Assembly (NCBI GenBank): GCA_900312665.1
Contig: ONZQ02000020.1
Location: 62,001-126,000, forward strand
DNA from: Cephalotrichum gorgonifer
Lineage: Eukaryota > Ascomycota > Sordariomycetes > Microascales > Microascaceae
Direction: 5' to 3'
Length of the DNA stretch: 64,000 bases
Positions 35,208 through 46,221 of the stretch are shown in pieces (the stretch's first letter is position 1; each line of letters begins with the position of its first letter). The notes beneath the pieces were generated by a model. It was not told the origin of the DNA and searched no databases. It saw only the letters and a list, made by a program, of their open reading frames with translations. A program made the translations under genes and the position numbers.

Positions 35208-37127
35208 ATGGTTGACTGGAAGAAATTCCTCTCGGCGAAGCCGTCTCTGGACGTGCCCAACCTCGAGACCGTCGACCTCAGCGACAAGGCGATGGAGAAG
35301 AGGATCGTGCGAAAGCAGGACATTCGGATCTTACCATGGATTTGCTTGACCTATCTCCTAAGTAAATAATCCCCCTCATGTCATACACAATCGCCAGCAG
35401 TGCTGTGCTGACAACCTTTCCCGCCAGATTACCTCGACCGAGTCAATCTGGGCAACGCGAGGACCCTCAACAATGATACCCCGGAAGATAACATCGTCAC
35501 GCAGCTAAACCTAACGGGCCAGCGGTACAATGTCGCCGTCGCTCTCTTCTTCGTACCTTATGTCCTTATGGAGTTCCCGAGTAACATCATGCTCAAATAT
35601 TTCTCCCCCAGCAAGTGGATCTCGAGGATCATGGTCTCGTGGGGCATCGTCACCATTTGCACGGCCGCGGTATCGACGTACGGCGGGCTTCTAGCGGTTC
35701 GAATTCTCTTGGGATTGGCCGAGGCTGGATTCTTCCCAGGGTAAGTCTATGATTTCAAACTATAGAATGGAATGGTTTGGCGCGGAACGTAGGGCTTTGT
35801 CTAGCAAACGGACAGTGGACCCAGTGCACTAGGCTGCCCGTCACTTCGCCAGCCGTTTGACGGTTTGTTTGGGAGGCACGACTTGCTAATCGACAAACTA
35901 TAGTGTCATGATGTACTTGTGCTTCTGGTACAAGCCAGAAGAGCGAGCGACTAGGATGGCCATTTTCGCGTCTAGCGTTGCAGTCGCCGGCGCGTTCGGC
36001 GGCCTGTTGGCGACGGGAATATCCTTTATGAACGGGTACGCGAACTTGGCGGGATGGCAATGGTACGTTACGTCACGGAGACACCCAAGTCGAATCCCGT
36101 GTATACATCAGGGGGTTACTAACCACATTACATACAGGCTTTTCATCCTGGAGGGTATCCCTGCGGTGCTGGTGGGTATCGCAGTCTGGTTCTGGCTACC
36201 AGATTGTATGTGAACACCATTCGCACCCTCTATCCCTTGTCCCCGGGTATAGTCTCTGTCCATCTAACATCTCGACAGACCCGCAGACCGTCTCGTGGCT
36301 CACTCCCGAAGAGCGCGCCTTCGCCGTGAAGCGGCTCGGCCCCCACGCCCCATCCATGGGCGACAAGCACTGGGACTCCAAAGTCGCCAAGGAGACCGTC
36401 CTAGAACCCTTCTTCTGGCTCTTTGCCATCCAGTACTTCCTCATGACCAACTCCCTCAACGCCTTTGGATATTTCGCCCCCACCATCGTCGCCTCCCTGA
36501 ACTTCAAGGGATACACGGCACAGCTGCTGACGGTTCCACCGAATGTGTTCGCCTTCTTCGTGATCATCGGCGTGTGTCTGAATAGCGACCGGACAAAGGA
36601 GAGGTCGAGGCACGTTATTTTCGGGCTCGTGCTTGTGGCGACGGGGTATCTCTTGCTTGCGGTGGTGACGAACTGGAGGGTTAGATATTTTGCGGTCTTC
36701 ATCATTGCTTGTACTAACTCGGCAGTCCTCCCCTTCGTCGCGGTAAGTATCTCTCCGGTGCCAGGATGTCAACCTGAGAAGAACATATTGCCACTGGGGA
36801 TTGCTGACGACCCTTTTTTAACAGCACCGAACCGCGACTGTGCGCGGCTCGACCGCGACGGCACTCGCTACAGGAGGTATGATTGCCATCGCCAACTGTG
36901 GTGGCATCTCTGCCCCGTTCCTGTTCCCTAGCAGCACATCTCCGATGTACTCGATGGGTAACTGGACCATCTTCGCGTTTTTGGTGGTAGCAGTGGGTAT
37001 GACGGTGTATATTTGGCATGTCTTTGGGAGCAGCAGTGGGTACAGGAATGAAGAAGGAACGCTTGAGGTGACGGATGGGGTTGGAGAAGGGAAGGCAGAT
37101 GGCCTGGAGAAGACGGAGAGTGTTTAA
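35208..37127 (+). CDS. MFS anion:cation symporter (ACS family; allantoate/nicotinate permease-like), 486 aa
   Basis: Six exons, 35208-35361, 35428-35740, 35904-36062, 36138-36205, 36279-36742 and 36825-37127, sum to 1461 nt with canonical GT-AG sites. Start MVDWKKFLSAKPSLDVPNL. ACS/Dal5-Tna1 signatures: KQDIRILPWICLTYLLNYLDRVNLGNAR, VPYVLMEFPSNIMLKYFSPSKW, and a GLAEAGFFPGVMMYLCFWYKPEERATRMA block. About twelve TM segments. Members of this family carry organic anions such as allantoate, nicotinate, biotin or pantothenate across the plasma membrane. No adjacent catabolic enzyme points to a substrate (the amidase is 32 kb away). Confidence 0.93.
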
Positions 37128-38205
37128 CATAAAAGACAAGGAAGGTTGAGTGAGTGAATGTTTGGGACGAAAAGACTCCTATCAATGAAAAGCGGGAAGC
37201 ACAATAACGCCTAGTTATTTACTGCTCTACTTCGTCGTATGCTGTACCAAACCACCAGCACTAGACTGCAGAACTAGAACTCGTAACGAGAGCGCGTCTC
37301 CAAAGCGGTTACAGGTGGCCGTAAGGACATATACGACGCTAATCATGTCTGCCAAGCCCATATGAGTTTGAACGGCTGCCAAGCGGTTACTTTGGGTATT
37401 ATACCTTACCTAATTACACATTGTCCAATTTGCCTCAAGATTGTACACTGGAAACAGGAGCCTGAGACAGGACTGTCAGACGCGACCGTCCCAGTCGGAA
37501 TATCCGCGCCGTAAGTAATCTTCAATCAACATCGAATCGATCGCCCGCAGCTAAAAATAACATACGGCGCCTATTAGCTGCTGCGGAATATTCTTTGTCG
37601 CAGCGAGGAATGTTAGAATACCGCAAACAGAGTGCCCAAAAGGCAATGGTTGGTTGTCGTTTGCCCAGTGGGTTCCATTAAGCGCCCAAGCCCGACAAAG
37701 AGAGCCTGAACGTGTGTTACCCGCCAGCGCCCGTACATGAATAATTGGCTGGCAATTCGAATTTTGGGTAGTCTCGTGGGACAAAAATTCACCAAGTTGA
37801 AACACTTTACTTCTTTATGCCCCTTCTCCGTAACTTTGAGTTTTTAGAGACATCTTTGTTGAAAATGGGAAATATAAGAAGGGAGCTCGGGCAATTTTCA
37901 TCAGGTGGCTCCTGCCAAGTCATCGCATTTACCCATTTCCTATTTTCCAATTTCCTTTTCCTTAGTCATCAAACACACGACACGACACACCACCACCCAG
38001 TTTTATCTCCTTTCACCCCTGTCCGCGTAACCACCGGCCCACCCGGCCTCCACACATCACCACACCACACTATCGTTGATAGACGACTCTCTCGTCTCTC
38101 GTCCAATTGATGAGCTGGACTCATCCACACTCATTCGCCATTAATTACCGCCGATAATAAAACCACCTCTAATTCCTCACACAACAACAAAAGAGCTACG
38201 AAACC
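37128..38205. other. Intergenic upstream of the MARVEL-like gene
   Basis: The last 200 bp are rich in CA and CT, as in many fungal promoters and 5' UTRs. No gene recognised. Confidence 0.5.
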
Positions 38206-38964
38206 ATGGCCAAGCTCGACCTAAACACAGCCATCAAGGCAGGCAAGACGGCGATAGAACTCGGCGCCAGCGCTCAGAAGCTAGCTGAGGCGACTAAGGA
38301 CCTCCGCTCGACCCCCAAGGGCGACCTGGGCCGCTCGGCCGGCCGCTTCGCCTTCAACGAGGGCGCCGACGTGGGCAAGGCGGCCGGCAAGTCGTGGCTC
38401 AAGACCTTCGAGGTCATCCCGCGCCTCGTGTGCCGCGGCCTGCAGTTTGTTCTCGCGCTCGTGGTCTGCGGCTTCTACGGCAACCGCGTCGACGCCGACC
38501 GCAAGGCCGACGACGGCTTCTCGGCCGAGTGGATCTTCGCCATCCTCGTCGCGGGCGTATCGGCCGCCACCTCTCTGGTGTTCATGCTGGCCGCGCCGCT
38601 GAGCGCAATCCCCATCGTGGGCGGCATGATGAAGATGTTCAAGACGTACAGGGCCTTCGCATGGGACGGGGTGCTGTTCGTCCTGTGGATCGTCGTGTTT
38701 GGCATCTTCGCGGGAATTTTCCTGCATAGGGACAGCGACGAGGAGTACAAGGGGAGTAGCACGCGCGCCATGAAGATGGCCGTGTGGTTCGACCTCATCA
38801 ATGCGATCCTGTGGCTCGCTTCGACGGTCTACGGCGGTATCAAGACCTATCTGGGGGACAAGGCGGACCATCTGACGGATAAGGCGGGGCAGAAGATATT
38901 CGCGAAGAGGAATAAGGGTGAGGGGAAGTGGACTGAGATGGATAATTACCCAGAGACCGTCTAG
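38206..38964 (+). CDS. MARVEL-like four-TM membrane protein, 252 aa
   Basis: A single exon from ATG 38206 (MAKLDLNTAIKAGKTAIE) to TAG 38962-38964. The N-terminal ~65 residues are helical and soluble. Four hydrophobic segments follow, at about residues 75-92, 108-130, 145-170 and 186-205 (GLQFVLALVVCGFYGNRVD; WIFAILVAGVSAATSLVFML; DGVLFVLWIVVFGIFAGIFL; MKMAVWFDLINAILWLAS). The C-terminus is charged. This topology and the CGFYGNRVDADR block match fungal MARVEL-like proteins of plasma-membrane or eisosome-type domains. Strong third-position GC bias supports coding. Function unknown. Confidence 0.85.
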   Translation: MAKLDLNTAIKAGKTAIELGASAQKLAEATKDLRSTPKGDLGRSAGRFAFNEGADVGKAAGKSWLKTFEVIPRLVCRGLQFVLALVVCGFYGNRVDADRKADDGFSAEWIFAILVAGVSAATSLVFMLAAPLSAIPIVGGMMKMFKTYRAFAWDGVLFVLWIVVFGIFAGIFLHRDSDEEYKGSSTRAMKMAVWFDLINAILWLASTVYGGIKTYLGDKADHLTDKAGQKIFAKRNKGEGKWTEMDNYPETV

Positions 38965-39636
38965 TGGGGAGATACCCTGCCCTTATCGGGTTTCACTTTG
39001 CATCGTGTACTATACTAGCCAGCATCATTTTTTTGTAAGCATGCCTGTTCTTCGACTTAGATAGGCCAGGCCAGTGGAGTTTTAATACATATCTTACTTC
39101 TCGGACAATTCATTTGGTGACTTACCACTGAGGAAAAATAAATATTTGCGAGTTAAGGAGACACAGACTGGTTCTTGTGTTTCCGTAACTGGGCTGTGCT
39201 ACACGGGGGACCTGGGCTATTTGATAAAGAATCGTAATATTCTTTCTTACACTCTTACACATGTGATCAGGTAGTTTATCTCGTACTCGTATTGGTTGGT
39301 CGGTCATATTTTCAGTCCTCGCCTGATTCCAACTTTACCCCGCATCAGCACAAATCCCAACACAGGATCTACGGCGGCTGCCTAATCTCTGTACGCCGGA
39401 ACATCAAGACCTTGAGATGAAATAGACCATAGTATTTGTGGTGCCCGATGTTTGCATTCCTAATTTTCCCCCCTCTCAAACGCAACTGGGCTTGTTGTAC
39501 AACTTATTATAGCTACGTTACCCGCCAAGGGTCGCTTCATCCCGGCTACGACTCGACATAAAGATAACTAGCTCAACACAAGTTCATCCATAAACATACC
39601 CACTACTATCGGACGCACGCCCCAGCACACGAGAAG
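38965..39636. other. Intergenic upstream of the STAND/ankyrin gene
   Basis: 672 bp; holds the 3' flank of the MARVEL-like gene and the promoter of the next gene. No gene recognised. Confidence 0.5.
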
Positions 39637-42600
39637 ATGGCCACATCCCCAAGTGACCTCCACAATGTGTACTTGCAGGACCAAGGCGATGAATGGGTCA
39701 AGGTGCACAAACTAGACCTCCAAGAGCATGACACGGAATGGATCAGGGAACTACAGGAGGCCGCCGGCGACTACGATACACTGCGTTGCCGGATTAGCTC
39801 CCCTGCCGATGGAACCTTGAGGTGGCCGCTAAGAGATAAGGCGGTCACGAATTGGTTTGGCGACGACGGCCCCTCCATCCTGTGGTTCTCCAGGGAGTTG
39901 AAGTGCGGGAAGTCGGTCCTCGCCAAGTACCTTGCTGGAGAGTTGCCGACCCTGATACCTGGCGCCACCGTCTGTTCCTACTTCTTCCCGGAGACTGACC
40001 CGGTCGATCCTGGAGACGTACCGGAACAGCCTTCCGACTCGCGCCAGGCAATTTCCGCCCTGCTCCACCAGCTATTCACGAGCAACCCCGGCGTCTTCAA
40101 AGCTTCTATGGACGACGAATTACCAAGAAAAGAGAACTCCTTCTCATGCTACACTAGCCAAGACCTGTGGGGTCTCCTCTGCCGTGCAACTTCCCAGGCG
40201 CAAGCGGAGGGACATCCCGTTGTATGCGTCCTCGACGGCTTGGACCAGTGCGCACAACCATCACGAGACGCCCTCATCCGGGACATAGTGTCCACTTTCC
40301 CCACTGACACGTCCTCCCTTCCCGCCCCTTTCAAACTACTCATAACCAGCCGGCCGATGCCAGACGTCTGCCACTCGCTCGGAAACCCCGGCAGGACCAC
40401 CTACCTCAAACCCGACAACAGCTACAGCCGCGTCATATGGCAGGACTCCAGACTAGTTATTGACAGCGAGCTGAAGTCGCTAATGGCGAAGGGAGTCCTC
40501 GACAAGCCAAAGGCTCGAGAGCTGCGGGCGCTTCTTCACGAACAGAGCAATGCGACGCTTTTCCGGGCTACCTCGGTCCTCAAGATCATAGAACAGGACA
40601 CCACGCGCGAGGCGCCCATCGATACGCTCATTCGCGACGGTACACTACGTCTGGATGCCTTCTATGACAAGGCCCTCGCTGCACTCGGGGAGGATCCGAG
40701 CTCCTATGAGCTCCTTCGGTATCTTGCGGCTGCGACAGAGCCGATGTCACTGCGGGCTCTCGACGCAGCGCTCTCCTTGACGTTCGCAGAACCTGCGGAG
40801 CCATCATCCAGAGACACTGGGCGAATCCCCCAGCAAGACACCGAATGCGGGATTAGGCGCCTTGGCGGACTCTTCATCCGGGTCTCTGAGAGCGAGTTCT
40901 CCGACTCGTGGGTGGAATGGGTCCATCCCTCTGCAAGAGAGTACCTCCTTCGCCTTGACTCCTTTGATCTAGTCACCTGTGAGCTTGCGCTCACAGAGAG
41001 ATTCGTCCGGTTCCTCCTCGAGACGACGCCACGTGGCAAGAGCGACAGCATGGCGCTGAACTATCTGCAAGAATGCCAGTGGAAATTCCACCAAGATGCC
41101 GGGAGAGGCTGGTACTCCCACATTGGGGAATTGGAGGCCTATGCAGATGCTAACCCGGGGACTATCACCAGCGCCCGGATCCGCGAGCTCAGGCAGTCAA
41201 TAAAAACTCTCTGGGACCCATCCCAGGATTACCTGGGGAACTGGTGGATTTACTTCGCTAAGAATTGCCCTCGGGATCGGGAGTGCTGGACGCGTGAGGG
41301 TTCCGTTTGGTATTGCACCAAGCCGCCTAGGAAGGGCGAGACGCCACAGAGGGAGAGACAATATCTACTGCATAGCGCCGTGGAGAAGGACGACCCAACC
41401 GTCCTCGCTGGCCTCCTCAGCCTGAAGGACGGGCCACTTTCCGTGACTGACCGGAACGATGACGGCCTGGACCTCTTGGTCTTTGCGATCGACCAGAGGG
41501 CGAGCTTCAGTATCGAGTGGTTGCTGGAGAACTACCGCCACGTCGAATTCCATTGGGAAGGCGCACTTAACGGAGCTCTTTCAGCTCAGAGAGCGGATGG
41601 CCTCGGCATGACATATCTTGGGTCTGGGCATTCCATTTTAAAGTCGCTCATCTGCCCGCGAGGAATGGGGGAGAAGAAGGAGGACTTATTCTCGAAGTCT
41701 ACCAGGATTCCTAAGTTTCCAGACATGGACGAAGGTACGGCAGCGATCCTATCGCGCAACCTAGCGCTACCTTGTGTCTTGGGGCGCCTTGACGTTGTGG
41801 AGGGGCTAGTCGCCAGCGGGGCGGACGTCAACGCCACGACGATGGGCATACAGCCCCTATTGGCGGCCGTCCTGTCGCAAAGCGAGGACCTGGTGAAGTT
41901 CCTACTCGAAAACGGGGCAAACCCTGACGATCGATGCTCCTTCAAGCACGATGAGGGAGAGTCGAGCTTTGCGTGTGGACCAGACTCCTCTGCACGTTCC
42001 TCTCACGACGCGCAAGAAACGAGCAACAGTAGTCCCATGACCCAGGAAGCCATCGACACGTTCCTCCAGGGTATCTGGGACCTTCTCAAGCCGGATAGAC
42101 ACACCGACACGCCCCTCTCGCTCGCGGCCACCTTCACCCATGACGCAGATATCGTGGCCTTAATACAGGAGCGGGGGATTACTGATAACACGACGTCGCT
42201 CATCATCCAGCGGGTGTTCCGAGATGAGGGAATCACATCGCCTAGCGAAGACCTACGCCGCATCGTTCTAGAAAACATCGATCTATGGTCAATGGACGAC
42301 TTGAGACGTCCGCTCGTATACCGCGTCGCGTCAGATGGCCAGCCTTCGACGATGTCGGAGGTCATTGGCTATGGCGGTCTGGAGGACTCGGGTAACAATT
42401 CGCGGATGAAAACGCCCCTCCACGGAGCAGCGGAAAGTGGAAGGTCGGGGAACATCGAGGTGTTGGCGGGCGACCCCACCGGGCGAGAGATGCTCCGCGC
42501 TGTGGATGGCTCGGGCCGGACTTGCCTGAGATCAGCGTTCCTCGCTGGACAGGGCGATGCGGCACGGATGATAATCAAGCTGTGTCCTGATCTGCTGTAC

Positions 42601-43152
42601 ACGGCGGTAACTATGCCTGACGTGAACATGATGTTTAACGAGGCCGGCGAGCCGGCCGAGCTCGTTGAGGTTAGGAGCATGCTGCACGACGCGGTGTACG
42701 GGGCAGTCAAGGCGGGGAAGGTGGATATCGTCAACGTGGCGCTGACATACACGGGAGACGTCGATGAACAGGACGACGAGGGCCGGACCGCGCTTCATCA
42801 CCTTGTGCTGGCGGTAAGGGCGTGGATGCCGGCGGGGGACAATACCTGCGTGGGTGCCGAGGTGGCTAAGATGCTTGTCTTGCAGGGGGCGGAGTACTTC
42901 ATGGCGGATAAGGCGGGGTTGACGCCCTTAGGGTATACCAAGGAGGATAACGGGCGCGGTAGAGACGAACGCGAACAGGCCGGAGTCGAGGGGGGAGGTA
43001 TTGATGTCGAGACTAGGGAGGCATTGGAAAGAGCTAGGCGGGAGGCCATCCGGGATGTCGAGCGGACTCTGCAGCAAGCGCCGCTATGGGGGGATAACAG
43101 GTTGAATCAGGAGGCGATCATGGCGAACTATCGGGAGTTTACTAGGGGTTGA
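39637..43152 (+). CDS. STAND/NACHT-like protein with degenerate P-loop and C-terminal ankyrin-like repeats, 1171 aa
   Basis: A single long exon from ATG 39637 to TGA 43150-43152. There is no separate effector domain: after about 75 residues comes the nucleotide-binding region. The P-loop reads ILWFSRELKCGKSVLAKYL: GKS (91-93) is kept, but the first glycine of GxxxxGKS is Arg86 and the usual GxPG turn is lost. The Walker B-like strand is VVCVLDGLDQC (Asp200, Asp203), and a sensor-like strand reads FKLLITSRP (232-240). A winged-helix-like region and the VHPSAREYLL block match fungal NACHT-ankyrin proteins. C-terminal degenerate ankyrin repeats begin around residue 700 (EGLVASGADVNATT, VKFLLENGANPDD, KTPLHGAAESGRSGN). 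It may act as a regulatory or decoy relative of NLR-type sensors (inference). Confidence 0.88.
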   Translation: MATSPSDLHNVYLQDQGDEWVKVHKLDLQEHDTEWIRELQEAAGDYDTLRCRISSPADGTLRWPLRDKAVTNWFGDDGPSILWFSRELKCGKSVLAKYLAGELPTLIPGATVCSYFFPETDPVDPGDVPEQPSDSRQAISALLHQLFTSNPGVFKASMDDELPRKENSFSCYTSQDLWGLLCRATSQAQAEGHPVVCVLDGLDQCAQPSRDALIRDIVSTFPTDTSSLPAPFKLLITSRPMPDVCHSLGNPGRTTYLKPDNSYSRVIWQDSRLVIDSELKSLMAKGVLDKPKARELRALLHEQSNATLFRATSVLKIIEQDTTREAPIDTLIRDGTLRLDAFYDKALAALGEDPSSYELLRYLAAATEPMSLRALDAALSLTFAEPAEPSSRDTGRIPQQDTECGIRRLGGLFIRVSESEFSDSWVEWVHPSAREYLLRLDSFDLVTCELALTERFVRFLLETTPRGKSDSMALNYLQECQWKFHQDAGRGWYSHIGELEAYADANPGTITSARIRELRQSIKTLWDPSQDYLGNWWIYFAKNCPRDRECWTREGSVWYCTKPPRKGETPQRERQYLLHSAVEKDDPTVLAGLLSLKDGPLSVTDRNDDGLDLLVFAIDQRASFSIEWLLENYRHVEFHWEGALNGALSAQRADGLGMTYLGSGHSILKSLICPRGMGEKKEDLFSKSTRIPKFPDMDEGTAAILSRNLALPCVLGRLDVVEGLVASGADVNATTMGIQPLLAAVLSQSEDLVKFLLENGANPDDRCSFKHDEGESSFACGPDSSARSSHDAQETSNSSPMTQEAIDTFLQGIWDLLKPDRHTDTPLSLAATFTHDADIVALIQERGITDNTTSLIIQRVFRDEGITSPSEDLRRIVLENIDLWSMDDLRRPLVYRVASDGQPSTMSEVIGYGGLEDSGNNSRMKTPLHGAAESGRSGNIEVLAGDPTGREMLRAVDGSGRTCLRSAFLAGQGDAARMIIKLCPDLLYTAVTMPDVNMMFNEAGEPAELVEVRSMLHDAVYGAVKAGKVDIVNVALTYTGDVDEQDDEGRTALHHLVLAVRAWMPAGDNTCVGAEVAKMLVLQGAEYFMADKAGLTPLGYTKEDNGRGRDEREQAGVEGGGIDVETREALERARREAIRDVERTLQQAPLWGDNRLNQEAIMANYREFTRG

Positions 43153-43855
43153 TTTGACTTTTCGAGGAGAATCTAAGGACTAATATGCTAGCATCAAACG
43201 AAGGGTTGGGGGTTCTTGAATCTACAATAGTAATCCTGAAGAGCGTATTTTGGGATGTTGGGAGGTTCACAGGTAGCATAATTCTGCTCCGTTATTGGAG
43301 TGCCCCCTCTCATACATGGAAGGCATGGCAGCTTAACGCCACTTGCCTGTTATGATGTCCATACAGTCTCTCCCCAGTGGTCCTTTCTTGCTATACCGGT
43401 GCTCTAGTGTCGGAAGCCCTATTGGTGACGCCCTATTAAGGGTCGCTGACGGACCTACCTTGAGGAGAGAGTCAGATGCAGCTGTGAAACCTATTTCCTT
43501 TTCGGAAATGGGCCAATATTACTAACCTGCGGCCACTCTAGGTGCTAGACTACCTGAGGGCAGGTCTCTGCGACGTGGCGAGGGCCCGTGATTCGCCAGT
43601 TACCTATTTGCATAGCCTCCGCCCCAAGGTGGACACGGGACATGGGCTGTCTTTCATGGAGATGCTGATCCTTACGTGCGTAAGCTCTTATCTCCGTCTG
43701 GCTTACGACCAATTACACGAGGTCAAGTCATCAGGTAGCGATGCACACTTGCGCATTTTGTTCCCCCCCAGCGGCCCCATCAACAACTTCACCTCGTCCA
43801 TCCTCCATGAGAATCGAACCACGGTCGATTTCAAATTCGCCATACGCTCCCCTCC
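43153..43855. other. Intergenic upstream of the secreted cysteine-rich gene
   Basis: 703 bp. Open frames at 43343-43525 and 43542-43946 lack domains; the second overlaps the next gene in another frame. No other feature was recognised. Confidence 0.5.
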
Positions 43856-44887
43856 ATGGCTCGACATCTCAATAACGCCCTCGCTCTTGCAGCCCTGCTC
43901 GCGACTGCGGCTCCAGCCCTCGCACAGGACCAGCAACAGCGCCTAGACGACCCCGAGCAGGCCGCTTACCGCCCAGACCTGCCCCGCCCCGCTGAGATAT
44001 CCATCTACAACGCCCCCAAATTCCCCTGCGCACCACAGAGCGGCCAACCCAAGACGAAACTCTACGTGGACATCAACACCTGCGTGTCGGCGAACTTCAC
44101 GCTTGATAACAACGTCCACCTTTCATACATGGGCCTCTGTGCCGGGTGGTCAAGCCATCCCTACGTCGCATTCTACCCGACCGCGGACTGTACGGGGGAG
44201 TATAGCCACCCTAGGGGCTGGTCGGGTTCCGGGCCAGGTCACTGCCTGAGCAAGGCGATATGGAGAGACATCACCCCGCCGGAAGGGCAGTGGTCGATGT
44301 CCCTGAGGTGCGACGACGCGGAGGCACTGAAGACCATCAAGATCACTCTCCCCGAACCCCCGAAGAAGGCGGAGCCGAAGCCCAAGCCGAGGCCGTCCGC
44401 GGCTTCCGTCTCCGATTCGGCGTGTTACGCACCCGGCATGAGAGGCCCGCCCAGGTTCCTCTTCCAGCGGCCGGAGGCCGATGTTTGCGTCAACGTCGAG
44501 GCGAATCACGAGCTCAAGATCTATCGGAATGCGCTGTGTCCGGATGGGAGCGAGGCTCTGTTAGTGCGATTTGACGGGAGAGGGTGTAAGCGCGACCCGG
44601 TGGTGCTGAGGGAGGTGGGGGCCGACATGATTAATACGAGAGGACGGAACTCGTGTATCGAGATGGGGGGAGATGAAGAGAGCAGTTACGCCTTTTGGTG
44701 TACGGGGAAGCTGCAGGAGAAGACGGTGGCAGATGATCTGTTTCCTGAGGAGGGAGGGACTAGAGTACATTACAGCTACGGGAATCGTCGGCAAGGGGCA
44801 AGAGTGAAGTCAGAGGGTTTGGCCGGGGGGATAACTGGGGGTGCTGTAGTCATGGTATTTGTGGCATGGGCGATGTTGCTTGAGTGA
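43856..44887 (+). CDS. Secreted/cell-surface cysteine-rich protein with duplicated six-Cys modules, 343 aa
   Basis: A single exon from ATG 43856 to TGA 44885-44887. A clear signal peptide (MARHLNNALALAALLATAAPALA) is cut near residue 23. The mature part has 12 cysteines: six in residues 58-157 and six in residues 195-290, separated by a Pro/Lys-rich linker (PEPPKKAEPKPKPRPS). The two halves show similar spacing (xxxC-V-x-N/V..., then xLC, xxC, then xxC), suggesting an internal duplication. The C-terminus ends in a small-residue stretch and a hydrophobic tail (GGITGGAVVMVFVAWAMLL), compatible with a GPI-anchor signal or a single TM. No known domain recognised. It could be a wall protein or an effector-like surface protein. 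Confidence 0.85.
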   Translation: MARHLNNALALAALLATAAPALAQDQQQRLDDPEQAAYRPDLPRPAEISIYNAPKFPCAPQSGQPKTKLYVDINTCVSANFTLDNNVHLSYMGLCAGWSSHPYVAFYPTADCTGEYSHPRGWSGSGPGHCLSKAIWRDITPPEGQWSMSLRCDDAEALKTIKITLPEPPKKAEPKPKPRPSAASVSDSACYAPGMRGPPRFLFQRPEADVCVNVEANHELKIYRNALCPDGSEALLVRFDGRGCKRDPVVLREVGADMINTRGRNSCIEMGGDEESSYAFWCTGKLQEKTVADDLFPEEGGTRVHYSYGNRRQGARVKSEGLAGGITGGAVVMVFVAWAMLLE

Positions 44888-45480
44888 CGATGATTAATAT
44901 TCGCGTTGTGTTGGGAGTCTGATGGTATACGGAGGGGGGCATGATGGGACGAATTTTTTAGGACCTTTATATTGACCTATCTCTACTTCTAAATTTAATT
45001 CTTCGTCTATCCTACGCTACTATCGATCTTTTCTTTTCGATTCTCACTTCTTCAAACATATCTGATCTTCCTTGAGTATGTCATGTTTGTGGTCTTGTTG
45101 TACAATCTTGGATTCCCAGAGCTAGCTCCATCTGTTGTCGTCTTAAGCAAGATGGACAGGATCATCATGACGGTTCGGATGCTGTCAGTGATGTCTATAA
45201 ACTGGCCTTGTGGAGATGTAGAAGAAAATACAAAGATAGAGTAATGGAATGGCAACACAAGGAGATGTTTATAACGGAAACTTACCTGTTTGGTATAATT
45301 CCGCAAGTGTTATCTACTTCGCCCTCGATATCCACCACCTAGCATCTAAGATGTCTCCTTTATGAATACCCCGAACCCTCTGGATTTCGTGTCGAACCAG
45401 ACATCTGGATCTTCTTCGGGTATCGGTTCAAAAATAGAGGAATGTTGGAAAGATTAGCAAAAAAGACGAAAAAAAAAATG
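44888..45480. other. Intergenic between the cysteine-rich gene and tRNA-Pro
   Basis: About 590 bp, AT-rich near 44950-45050, with a poly-A run just 3' of the tRNA (45468-45478; its complement is the T-rich Pol III terminator). No protein gene recognised. Confidence 0.5.
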
Positions 45481-45593
45481 GGGGCCAACCGGGAATTGAA
45501 CCCGGGACCTCTCGCATATTAGTCATGTGATTGATCACAGACTTGCTAAGGGTGTTACCCTAAGCGAGAATCATACCGCTAGACCATCGGCCC
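45481..45593 (-). tRNA. tRNA-Pro(AGG) with 41-nt intron, copy 2
   Basis: Both 36-nt exon halves are identical to the copy at 5222-5335: acceptor stem GGGCCGA (45593-45587) with TTGGCCC (45488-45482), anticodon loop TTAGGGT (AGG). The intron is 45557-45517. It keeps the ends TAACACCCTTAGCA and CACATGACTAATA, while the central hairpin has diverged (TGTGAT, loop CA, ATCACA). A downstream T run on the minus strand (plus-strand A run at 45468-45478) would serve as Pol III terminator. Confidence 0.95.
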
Positions 45594-46221
45594 TGTCCAA
45601 TTATATCAGTGCCTTCGCTTATGCCCTATATGAGCCTCATCACCATCTGGCGAACGGTGTTCGCCTCGAAACTGCATAGACAGTTAAAGCATGACCGACC
45701 CACGGCGGACGGCGCCATATCCTACTTTCCGTTTTCCATGTTGAGGTCTATGAACTTGCAAAGAGCCTCTCTCTTCAACCTGGAACTTTGTGGTTTCTGC
45801 CAAATCGGACGAGCGACCTTTGGAACCCCCGAAAGGCCCAGACTGTTCCGAAATGGCACCCTGACATTACGCAGCTCCCAGCCAGGCACTGGAGTTCGGG
45901 CGGAGGGAGTTTTCCCAGATGGCCGGTATCCTTTCCTAGTGCCCGTTGTGCACCAGCTGCCTGAAGCCTATAGGCGCATGTATGCTCGTCTGGCAGGTGT
46001 TGAGGGCTGGGGGATTGTTTTCTAGGGTTTGTTATTTGATAACTTATGTCGATAGGCCTGGTTTCCTGATCCATGCTTTCAGAATTCTTGCTAAGACAGG
46101 TGCTTCCCAGAAAGCTGAAGCTCCTAACATAGCGAGACCGATCCTCAGGCTGCACATTTCCAGTGTACATTCTCAAGAGGATACAGCCAACCCAGGATGA
46201 CTACTTGCCTTGTCACCCCCC
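45594..46221. other. Intergenic between tRNA-Pro and LaeA-like gene
   Basis: 628 bp. An open frame at 45609-46025 starts only at GTG and has no domain. Nothing else recognised. Confidence 0.45.
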
